A stretch of DNA of 64,000 nt from Streptomyces sp. L2 (GTDB lineage: Bacteria; Actinomycetota; Actinomycetes; Streptomycetales; Streptomycetaceae), in the NCBI RefSeq assembly GCF_004124325.1, contig NZ_QBDT01000001.1, positions 1,054,001 through 1,118,000 on the forward strand. Direction: 5' to 3'. The position numbers were made by a program, and so were the translations under genes. This document shows positions 57,830-64,000 of the stretch, piece after piece; position 1 is the first letter of the stretch, and the number at the start of each line of letters is the position of its first letter. The notes under the pieces are model-generated. The model was not told where the DNA came from. It saw only the letters and a list, made by a program, of their open reading frames with translations, and did not search any database.

Positions 57830-60822
57830 GACGGCCTCCGGAGGGAGACCAGGTCGGAGAGTTCGCGGTCCGTCAGTTCGGTGAGGGCGGATTCGCCGGA
57901 GCCGAGGATGGCGTCGGCCAGGGCGCGCTTCGCGGTCAGCATGTCGGCGATGCGGTCCTCCACCGTGCCCTCGGTGACCAGGCGGTGGACCTGGACGGGC
58001 TGGGTCTGGCCGATCCGGTAGGCGCGGTCGGTGGCCTGCTCCTCGACGGCCGGGTTCCACCAGCGGTCGAAGTGGACGACATGGCCCGCGCGGGTGAGGT
58101 TCAGGCCCGTGCCCGCCGCCTTCAGCGACAGCACGAGGACCGGGGTCTCGCCGCTCTGGAAGCGGTCGACCATGCGCTCGCGCTCAGGCACCGGTGTGCC
58201 GCCGTGCAGCAGGTCCACGGGGATCGCTCGGGCGGACAGGTGGGCGGTGATCAGCCGGGCCATGCCGACGTACTGCGTGAAGACGAGCGCCGAGCCGTCC
58301 TCGGCGAGCACCGTGTCCAACAGCTCGTCCAGGAGGGCGAGTTTGCCGGAACGGGCGCTGAGCCGGTCGGGGGCCGCCGCCTCCTTGAGGTACAGCGCCG
58401 GGTGATCGCAGATCTGCTTCAGCGCGCCGAGGAGCTTGAGGACCAGGCCCCGGCGGCCGATTCCCTCCGCGTTCTCGATGGCGAGCATCGACTCGCGCAC
58501 CACCGCCTCGTACAGCGCGGCCTGTTCGCGGGTGAGCGGGACGGGATGGTCCGTCTCGGTCTTGGGCGGCAGCTCGGGGACGATGCCGGGGTCGGATTTC
58601 TTGCGGCGCAGGAGGAAGGGCCGGACCAGGCGCGCCAGTCGCTCCACCGCCTCCTGGTCCTCGCCGTTCTCCACCGCGCGGGCGTGCCGGGCGCGGAAGG
58701 ACTTCAGGGGGCCGAGCAGGCCGGGGGTGGTCCAGTCGAGCAGGGCCCACAGCTCGGAGAGGTTGTTCTCCACGGGTGTGCCGGTGAGGGCCACGCGCGC
58801 GGGGGTGGGGATCGTGCGCAGCGCCTTGGCGGTCGCCGAGTACGGGTTCTTCACGTGCTGGGCCTCGTCGGCGACGACCATGCCCCAGGGCTGCTCGGCC
58901 AGCTGGGCGGCGGTGGACCGCATCGTGCCGTAGGTGGTGAGCACGAAGCCGCCGGCGAGGCCGTCCAGGGTGCGGTCGGGGCCGTGGAAGCGGCGGACGG
59001 GCACGCCGGGCGCGAACCGGGTGATCTCCCGCTGCCAGTTGCCCAGCAGGGACGCCGGGCAGACCACGAGGGTGGGTTCCGGGCGGGCCCGTTTCAGGTG
59101 CAGGGCGATGAGGGTGATCGTCTTGCCGAGGCCCATGTCGTCGGCGAGGCAGCCGCCGAGGCCGAGGGAGGTCATGAGGTCGAGCCAGGCCAGGCCGCGC
59201 AGCTGGTAGTCGCGCAGGGTGGCGTCGAGTCCGGCGGGGGGTTCGGCGGACCGCGGGCCCGCGGTGAGGCGGTCGCGCAGGGCGGCGAGCGCGCCGGCCG
59301 GGACCGCCTCGACGGTCTCGCCGTCGACGTCGGCGGTGCCGGTGAGCGCGACGGACAGGGCGTCGACGGGGTCGAGCAGGCCCAGTTCGCGGCGGCGGGC
59401 CTTGCGGACGAGGGCGGGGTCGACGAGGACCCAGCGGTCCCGCAGCCGTACGACGGGCCGGTGGGCCTCGGCGAGGGCGTCCATCTCGGCCTCGCCGAGC
59501 GGCTCCCCGCCGAGCGCCAGTTGCCAGCGGAACTGGAGCAGTTCCTCGCTGTCGAAGAAGCCGGTGCCGTCGGTCGCCGAGCCGGGAGCGGGCCGTACGA
59601 CGGCGGCGGCGGTGAGGTCCCGGGCCAGGTCGCGGGGCCAGTGCACGGCGACGCCGGCGCCGGCCAGCCGGCTCGCGGCCACTCCGAGCAGGTCGCCGAC
59701 CTCCTCCTCGGACAGGGCGAGGACGTCGGGCACGTCCTGTTCGGTGAGCCGGTCCAGCGGCAGCCACACCCGGGCGGCCCGGCGCACGGCGAGCGCGGCG
59801 TCCACGCGCGCGCGGGGGCCGAAGGCGCCCTCGGCCTCCCCCGCCCACAGGGCCGCCGCGTCGGCCACCAGGGTCGGGTCGGCGAGGCTGTGCACCTGCA
59901 CGATCGCGGCCCCCGCGGCCCGGGCCCCGTCGGCGGCGCCGGTGTCGAAGACGTCGGACGCGGACAGGTCCAGGCGCAGCGAGATCCGCACGCCGGCGTC
60001 CATGCCGGCGGCGACCTCCGCCGCCCAGTCGTGGGCGCCGGGCAGGGCCTGGGGTTCGCGGGCGGCGAAGGGCCTGCCGGAGGTGTGGGGGGCGGCGGGT
60101 GTGCGGGGCAGGGTGTCGGCGACGGCGTCCAGGAAGGAGCGGACGAGCGCCTCCGGCTCGGGGAGCCGCAGCGGGCCGGATCCCGGGAGCGGTACGGCGT
60201 GGCCCTCGGCGGGCAGGGCGGCCGCCACCGCGCGCAGGTGGGCGATGTCGTCGGGTTCCAGGGGGCCCGCGCGCCAGGCGTCGTGGCCGGACGGGGTCAG
60301 TCCGGGCAGCAGCCGGCCGCGGGCGACCAGCCGCAGCGCGTGCAGGGCGGCGGCGCCCCAGCAGGCGGTGGCCGGGTGGGCGGCCGGGTCGCGCCGGGCC
60401 CGGACGAGCAGGGGCAGGGCCTCGCCGACGGGCAGGGTGAGCGCGGGCACCTGACGGCGGCGGACGCCCGCGCCGTGCGGTCGTACGACCGTCAGTTCCT
60501 CACCGGTGGCGGTGGGGGGCAGCGGGCCGCCGTCGGGGTCCCAGAAGGCGATCCGTCCCGCGCGCGGGACGGGACCGGGCAGGTAGACGGACGCGAGCCG
60601 CACCGGGACCGGGTTCCCGCTTCCGGCGCCCGCCCCGGCCCCGGTCGAGGTCCCCGACCCGGACGACGTCCCCGACCCGGACGACGCCCCCGACCCGGGA
60701 GAGCCCGCCGTGCGTTCGGCCACCGCGGCCGTGCCGCCGTTCATACGTCCTGCCACCTCCCGCGCCCCTGCCGTCGTGTCGTCGTCCCGGACGTCTACGA
60801 CTCTACGGGCGGGGTCTGACAT
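57826..60822 (-). CDS. SNF2-family DEAD/DEAH-like helicase
   Basis: A 998-residue superfamily 2 ATPase. A Ser/Gly/Thr repeat leader (about 35-70, SGSGTSSGSGTSTG) is followed by an actinobacterial N-terminal region to about 500, then the Snf2 core: motif I LADDMGLGKTITLIALHL, motif II VVADEAQHVKN, motif III LTGTPVENNLSELW, motif IV ALVFTQYV, motif V SLKAAGTGLNL and motif VI QATDRAYRIGQTQPV. It translocates on dsDNA; bacterial members act in transcription or DNA repair. AGGAG lies 10 bp before the ATG at 60820-60822. It is coupled to the SWIM protein gene. Confidence 0.93.
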   Translation of the reverse strand: MSDPARRVVDVRDDDTTAGAREVAGRMNGGTAAVAERTAGSPGSGASSGSGTSSGSGTSTGAGAGAGSGNPVPVRLASVYLPGPVPRAGRIAFWDPDGGPLPPTATGEELTVVRPHGAGVRRRQVPALTLPVGEALPLLVRARRDPAAHPATACWGAAALHALRLVARGRLLPGLTPSGHDAWRAGPLEPDDIAHLRAVAAALPAEGHAVPLPGSGPLRLPEPEALVRSFLDAVADTLPRTPAAPHTSGRPFAAREPQALPGAHDWAAEVAAGMDAGVRISLRLDLSASDVFDTGAADGARAAGAAIVQVHSLADPTLVADAAALWAGEAEGAFGPRARVDAALAVRRAARVWLPLDRLTEQDVPDVLALSEEEVGDLLGVAASRLAGAGVAVHWPRDLARDLTAAAVVRPAPGSATDGTGFFDSEELLQFRWQLALGGEPLGEAEMDALAEAHRPVVRLRDRWVLVDPALVRKARRRELGLLDPVDALSVALTGTADVDGETVEAVPAGALAALRDRLTAGPRSAEPPAGLDATLRDYQLRGLAWLDLMTSLGLGGCLADDMGLGKTITLIALHLKRARPEPTLVVCPASLLGNWQREITRFAPGVPVRRFHGPDRTLDGLAGGFVLTTYGTMRSTAAQLAEQPWGMVVADEAQHVKNPYSATAKALRTIPTPARVALTGTPVENNLSELWALLDWTTPGLLGPLKSFRARHARAVENGEDQEAVERLARLVRPFLLRRKKSDPGIVPELPPKTETDHPVPLTREQAALYEAVVRESMLAIENAEGIGRRGLVLKLLGALKQICDHPALYLKEAAAPDRLSARSGKLALLDELLDTVLAEDGSALVFTQYVGMARLITAHLSARAIPVDLLHGGTPVPERERMVDRFQSGETPVLVLSLKAAGTGLNLTRAGHVVHFDRWWNPAVEEQATDRAYRIGQTQPVQVHRLVTEGTVEDRIADMLTAKRALADAILGSGESALTELTDRELSDLVSLRRPS

Positions 60823-60870
60823 TCGGCTCCGGCTCCTGCGGTGGGCCGGGCCGGGCGGGCCGGGCAGCCG

Positions 60871-61452
60871 TCACGGGATCGTGCGGGAGACGACGTACAC
60901 CATCGGGTAGTTCGGGTCGGACATGTTCACGACGACATCCTGGGTGGGCGCCGGGTTCTTCTGGTCGTGGGTCAGCCCGGACCAGGGGCCGGGCCCGGTG
61001 AAGTGCCAGCCGGAGACCTGCTGGTCGCGGGAGCTGATGGCGATGTCGTTCTTCTTCAGCTGGTCCCGGCGGACGCCCATGGACTCCAGGAAGCTGTCCA
61101 GGCCGGCGCTGTTGGTGCGGAACTGCGCGTACAGGCGGCTGGTCTTCCAGTTGTTGGTCTCGTAGTAGGCGATGTGGTCGGCCGGGTGCGGGACCGTGAC
61201 CTCGTACAGCCGGCGCTGCAGCCTGGACGGCCAGCCCGGGGTGAGGCCGGTCGCGGAGTACTTGTCCTCCTTGTCCTTGCCGCTGTCCCTGCTCTGGTTG
61301 GCGGAGATCACCAGGTAGCCGGCGGGCACCCCGATGAGCAGCACGATGATCAGCAGGGTCAGCGCCCGGCGACCGGCCGTGTGGCGCGGCTTCTCGGGCG
61401 GCCGGGGCGGCTCGTCCGGGGGCGCCGCCTGGCGCGGCAGCGAGGCGATCAC
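60871..61452 (-). CDS. Hypothetical single-pass membrane protein coupled to ROK kinase
   Basis: A 193-residue protein: a short Pro/Arg-rich cytoplasmic N-terminus (about 1-28), one transmembrane helix (about 30-50, ALTLLIIVLLIGVPAGYLVIS), then an extracytoplasmic domain with GWPSRLQRRLYEVTVPHPADHIAYYETNNW, AGLDSFLESMGV and ending MVYVVSRTIP. Function unknown; the exported domain resembles sugar-locus sensor-like proteins only by context. The start is GTG at 61450-61452 overlapping the ROK stop (GTGA, 61449-61452). Confidence 0.8.
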   Translation of the reverse strand: MIASLPRQAAPPDEPPRPPEKPRHTAGRRALTLLIIVLLIGVPAGYLVISANQSRDSGKDKEDKYSATGLTPGWPSRLQRRLYEVTVPHPADHIAYYETNNWKTSRLYAQFRTNSAGLDSFLESMGVRRDQLKKNDIAISSRDQQVSGWHFTGPGPWSGLTHDQKNPAPTQDVVVNMSDPNYPMVYVVSRTIP

Positions 61453-62594
61453 GCGGTGTCCCGGGTACGGCGGGCCTGGGCGTACCGCTCGTAGCGCTCG
61501 AACCGCTCCACGCGGCGCCGCTTGGCCCGGCGGAACCGGCGGGCCACCAGCCGGGCCAGGTCGGCGGCGCCCACCATGCCCGCCTCGGGGCCGAGCTGGG
61601 CGCGGGTGATGCGGGCCTCGGGGCGGTAGCCGCGGCCGGTCAGATGGCGCTTGAAGGCGTCCCGGGCGGGTCCGATGAGCAGGTCGTCGGCGGCGCTGAC
61701 GCCGCCGCCGATCACGAAGCAGGAGGGGTCGAGGGCGGCCGCGAGGTTGGCGATGCCGACGCCCAGCCACTGGCCGATGTCCTGGAGCAGCTCCACGCAC
61801 ATCGCGTCGCCCTCGCGGGCCAGCTCGGTGATCATCGGGCCGGTGATGTCGCCGATGCTGCCCTTGACGTGCTCGATGATCCCGTACGCCACGGGTGAGT
61901 CGGCGGCGGCCAGCTCGCGCGCCTCGCGGACGAGGGCGTTGCCGGAGCTGTACTGCTCCCAGCAGCCGCGGTTGCCGCACGGGCAGCGGTGGCCGCCGGG
62001 GACGACCTGCATGTGGCCGAACTCACCGGCGACGCCGTACTTGCCGCGCTTGACCTGGCCGTCCTCCAGGATGGCGCCGCCGATGCCGGTGCCGAGCGTG
62101 ATCATGACCAGGTGGTCCTCGCCGCGGCCGGCGCCGAAGCGCCACTCCGCCCATGCGGCGGTGTTGGCGTCGTTGTCCACGAGGACCGGCACGGAGAGGC
62201 GGCCGCTGAGCCGGTCGCGCAGGGGCTCGTTGCGCCAGGAGAGGTGGGGGGCGAACAGGACGCGGTTGCGGTCGGCGTCGACCCAGCCGGCGGCGCCGAT
62301 GCCGACGGCGTGCACGTCGTGGCGGTCGGAGAGGTCCAGGACCAGTTCGACGATGGTGTCCTCGACGACCTGGGGGCTCTTGGACTTGTCCGGGGTCTCC
62401 GCGCGGAGCCTCTCCAGGATGTTGCCGTCGGCGTCGACCACGCCTGCCATGACCTTGGTGCCGCCGATGTCGATGCCGACCGTCGGCACACGGGGGGCGG
62501 TCAGGTGGGAGCGGCGTTCCCTGGTGCCGGCGGTGCGCAGGACCGGGGCTCGGCGGGAGCCTATGGGGGCGGTCAGGTCGCGGTAGGTGCTCAT
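61449..62594 (-). CDS. ROK-family sugar kinase (glucokinase-like)
   Basis: A 381-residue ROK protein. Motifs: PTVGIDIGGTKVMAGVVD (phosphate 1), VDNDANTAAWAEWRFG (catalytic Asp), GTGIGGAI, GHMQVVPGG, the zinc-binding CPCGNRGCWEQYSSG, and VIGGGVSAADDLL. A basic C-terminal tail (RRFRRAKRRRVERFERYERY) and a 30-residue N-terminal extension make it longer than typical glucokinases. It phosphorylates glucose or a related sugar. The ATG at 62592-62594 is used; an in-frame GTG 21 bp upstream is possible and neither has a strong ribosome-binding site. Confidence 0.9.
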   Translation of the reverse strand: MSTYRDLTAPIGSRRAPVLRTAGTRERRSHLTAPRVPTVGIDIGGTKVMAGVVDADGNILERLRAETPDKSKSPQVVEDTIVELVLDLSDRHDVHAVGIGAAGWVDADRNRVLFAPHLSWRNEPLRDRLSGRLSVPVLVDNDANTAAWAEWRFGAGRGEDHLVMITLGTGIGGAILEDGQVKRGKYGVAGEFGHMQVVPGGHRCPCGNRGCWEQYSSGNALVREARELAAADSPVAYGIIEHVKGSIGDITGPMITELAREGDAMCVELLQDIGQWLGVGIANLAAALDPSCFVIGGGVSAADDLLIGPARDAFKRHLTGRGYRPEARITRAQLGPEAGMVGAADLARLVARRFRRAKRRRVERFERYERYAQARRTRDTA

Positions 62595-62649
62595 CGTTGA
62601 CCGATTGTGCCTCACGCTCGCGCTGGGCGTCGGACGGTGCGTATTCCGG

Positions 62650-62702
62650 TGCGGGTGCGTTGTGGTTGTTCGCGCAGTCCCCCGCGCCCCTTCCGGGCGC
62701 TG
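62650..62702. repeat. Single copy of the dispersed intergenic element
   Basis: GTTGTGGTTGTTCGCGCAGTCC followed by CCCGCGCCCCTTCCGGGCGC; matches the ends of the units at 9461-9793 and the hairpin at 3328-3345. It lies between the convergent-free ends of the GntR gene and the ROK start and could end the GntR transcript. Confidence 0.6.
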
Positions 62703-62705
62703 ACG

Positions 62706-63470
62706 TTACGGGCGGACCAGGAGTTGGAATTCGAAGGCGTAGCGGGTGGGGCGGTAGGTGTGGTTGCCGTGTTCCACGGCGCGGCCGGTGTCGTCGAAGG
62801 TGGTGCGCTGCATGGTGAGGAGGGGGGCGCCGTCGGGTTCGGCGAGGCGCTCGGCCTCGGCGGGGGTGGCGGCGCGGGCGCCGATGGACTGGCGGGCGCT
62901 GTGCAGGGTGATGCCGGCCGAGCGCATCATCCGGTACAGGCCGGTGGTCTCCAGCTGGTGGGTGTCCAGGTCGAGGAGGGCGGGCGGCAGGTGGTTGGTC
63001 AGGTAGGCCATCGGCTCGCCGTGCGCGAGGCGCAGCCGTTCGACGCGGTGGACGTCGCTGCCCTCGGCGACGCCGAGCGCGGCGGCGATCTCCGCGGAGG
63101 CCGGTACGACCGTGTTGACCAGGACCTTGGTGGCGGGGCGCTGACCGGCCGCCTCCAGGTCGTCGTAGAGGCTGCTCAGCTCCAGGGGGCGTTTGACCTG
63201 GCTGTGCACGACCTGGGTGCCGACGCCCCGGCGGCGGACCAGGAGGCCCTTGTCGACGAGGGACTGGATGGCCTGGCGGACGGTCGGCCGGGACAGGCCG
63301 AGGCGCGCGGCCAGCTCGATCTCGTTGCCGAGGAGGCTGCCGGGGGTGAGGCTGCCGTGCTCGATGGCGGCCTCCAGCTGCTGGGAGAGCTGGAAGTACA
63401 GCGGGACCGGGGAACTGCGGTCCACACTGAGGTCGAGCGACACGGTCGGGTCCACATCTGGTTTCGGCAC
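62706..63470 (-). CDS. GntR-family regulator (HutC/UTRA subfamily)
   Basis: A 254-residue repressor: an N-terminal winged helix (PLYFQLSQQLEAAIEHGSLT, LAARLGLSRPTVRQAIQSLVDKGLL) and a C-terminal UTRA effector domain (VHRVERLRLAHGEPMAYLTN through FDDTGRAVEHGNHTYRPTRYAFEF). It starts at a GTG (63468-63470). It is divergent from a Gfo/Idh/MocA dehydrogenase with a 102-bp spacer holding a palindrome, an arrangement typical of a local sugar- or inositol-responsive repressor. Confidence 0.92.
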   Translation of the reverse strand: MPKPDVDPTVSLDLSVDRSSPVPLYFQLSQQLEAAIEHGSLTPGSLLGNEIELAARLGLSRPTVRQAIQSLVDKGLLVRRRGVGTQVVHSQVKRPLELSSLYDDLEAAGQRPATKVLVNTVVPASAEIAAALGVAEGSDVHRVERLRLAHGEPMAYLTNHLPPALLDLDTHQLETTGLYRMMRSAGITLHSARQSIGARAATPAEAERLAEPDGAPLLTMQRTTFDDTGRAVEHGNHTYRPTRYAFEFQLLVRP

Positions 63471-63519
63471 GGGCCGAGCGTAGCTCCGTGCACGGTTGAC
63501 GGGAAGTCGTGTAGTCCGA

Positions 63520-63542
63520 TTGTCCGGACATACGCATTGACA
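63520..63542 (+). promoter_or_regulatory. Candidate GntR operator and -35 box of the dehydrogenase gene
   Basis: TTGTCCGGACAT (63520-63531), with the perfect core TGTCCGGACA, sits just upstream of TTGACA (63537-63542). A -10 is not clear (CACTTT at 63561-63566 with an 18-bp spacer). The palindrome fits HutC/GntR-type operators. Confidence 0.5.
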
Positions 63543-63572
63543 GGGTGCGGTGTCGGCCCTCACTTTGTTTCC

Positions 63573-64000
63573 ATGCGCATCGGGGTCATCGGTACGGGCC
63601 GGATCGGCACCATCCATGCGAGAACGCTCAGCCGCCACCGCGAGGTCGGGTCGCTGATCCTCACGGACGCGGATCCGGCGCGGGCGCAGGCACTGGCCCA
63701 CCGGCTGGGCGAGACGGCGGCGCCCGGAGTGGACGAGATCTTCAAGTGGGGCGTGGACGCGGTGGTGATCACCACGGCGACGGCCGCCCACGCCGAACTG
63801 ATCGGTCGGGCAGCACGCTCGGGTCTGCCGGTGTTCTGCGAGAAGCCCATCGCCCTGGACCTGCCGGGGACGCTGCAGGCGCTCGCCGAGGTGGCCGCGG
63901 CCGGCACGGTGCTGCAGATGGGCTTCCAGCGGCGGTTCGACGCGGGCTACGCGGGCGCGCGGGAGGCGGTGCGCTCGGGACAGCTCGGCCGGCTGCACAC
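63573..64000 (+). CDS. Gfo/Idh/MocA-family oxidoreductase (partial, 3' end beyond window)
   Basis: The first 142 codons of a sugar or inositol dehydrogenase. NAD(P)-binding motif MRIGVIGTGRIGTIHARTL, then DAVVITTATAAHAELI, the signature FCEKPIAL with the catalytic Lys, and LQMGFQRRFDAGYAGAREAV. The EKP motif and Q-R-R-F-D resemble inositol 2-dehydrogenases, but the substrate-determining C-terminal half is outside the window. The start is ATG 63573, directly divergent from the GntR gene. Confidence 0.92.
   Translation, partial: MRIGVIGTGRIGTIHARTLSRHREVGSLILTDADPARAQALAHRLGETAAPGVDEIFKWGVDAVVITTATAAHAELIGRAARSGLPVFCEKPIALDLPGTLQALAEVAAAGTVLQMGFQRRFDAGYAGAREAVRSGQLGRLH

Overview
The window is high-GC chromosomal DNA of a Streptomyces-type actinomycete. 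Signs of this are the codon bias, many translationally coupled starts (GTGA/ATGA overlaps), families such as F420-type LLM oxidoreductase, PcaDC fusion, PucR and a ClpC paralogue, and rare TTA codons confined to a secondary-metabolite region. No tRNA, rRNA or CRISPR array was seen.

Layout. (1) 1-8128, all minus: a reductive pyrimidine/hydantoin catabolism locus with two beta-ureidopropionase-like amidases, a class III aminotransferase, a PucR regulator, dihydropyrimidinase, an LLM oxidoreductase and an NCS1 permease that runs off the left edge. (2) 8287-18910: housekeeping genes. These are an XRE regulator divergent from methionine aminopeptidase, a ClpC-like ATPase preceded by a tandem array of an intergenic repeat, gamma-glutamyltransferase, exonuclease III, an MBL-fold hydrolase and PcaDC. 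(3) 18955-41217: an accessory island. It is bracketed by two 144-bp copies of the 5' end of pcaDC, one on the living gene and one on a 33-codon fragment. It holds IS110 copies and remnants, a terpene operon (polyprenyl diphosphate synthase, P450, class I terpene synthase, an unknown protein), a convergent FAD oxidoreductase, and a second operon with one large highly reducing PKS (KS-AT-DH-cMT-ER-KR-ACP), a type II thioesterase and an MFS exporter. (4) 41634-45637: a methyltransferase, a two-domain methyltransferase and a motif-poor P450. (5) 45815-49155: decayed and truncated genes (threonine aldolase pseudogene, acyl-CoA dehydrogenase tail) mixed with a secreted cyclophilin, an enoyl-CoA hydratase/hydrolase and a [2Fe-2S] protein behind a cobalamin riboswitch. 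(6) 49190-64000: a repeat tract, an Hsp90/TPR gene pair with an upstream partner, a SNF2/SWIM pair, a ROK kinase with a coupled membrane protein, and a GntR regulator divergent from a Gfo/Idh/MocA dehydrogenase cut by the right edge.

The most notable system is the 21.6-40.1 kb island. The polyprenyl synthase, terpene synthase and transporter each carry one TTA codon, which suggests bldA control. The PKS architecture is fungal-like and uncommon in bacteria. Whether the terpene and polyketide halves make one hybrid product or two separate ones cannot be decided from sequence; they are now separated by IS110 debris.
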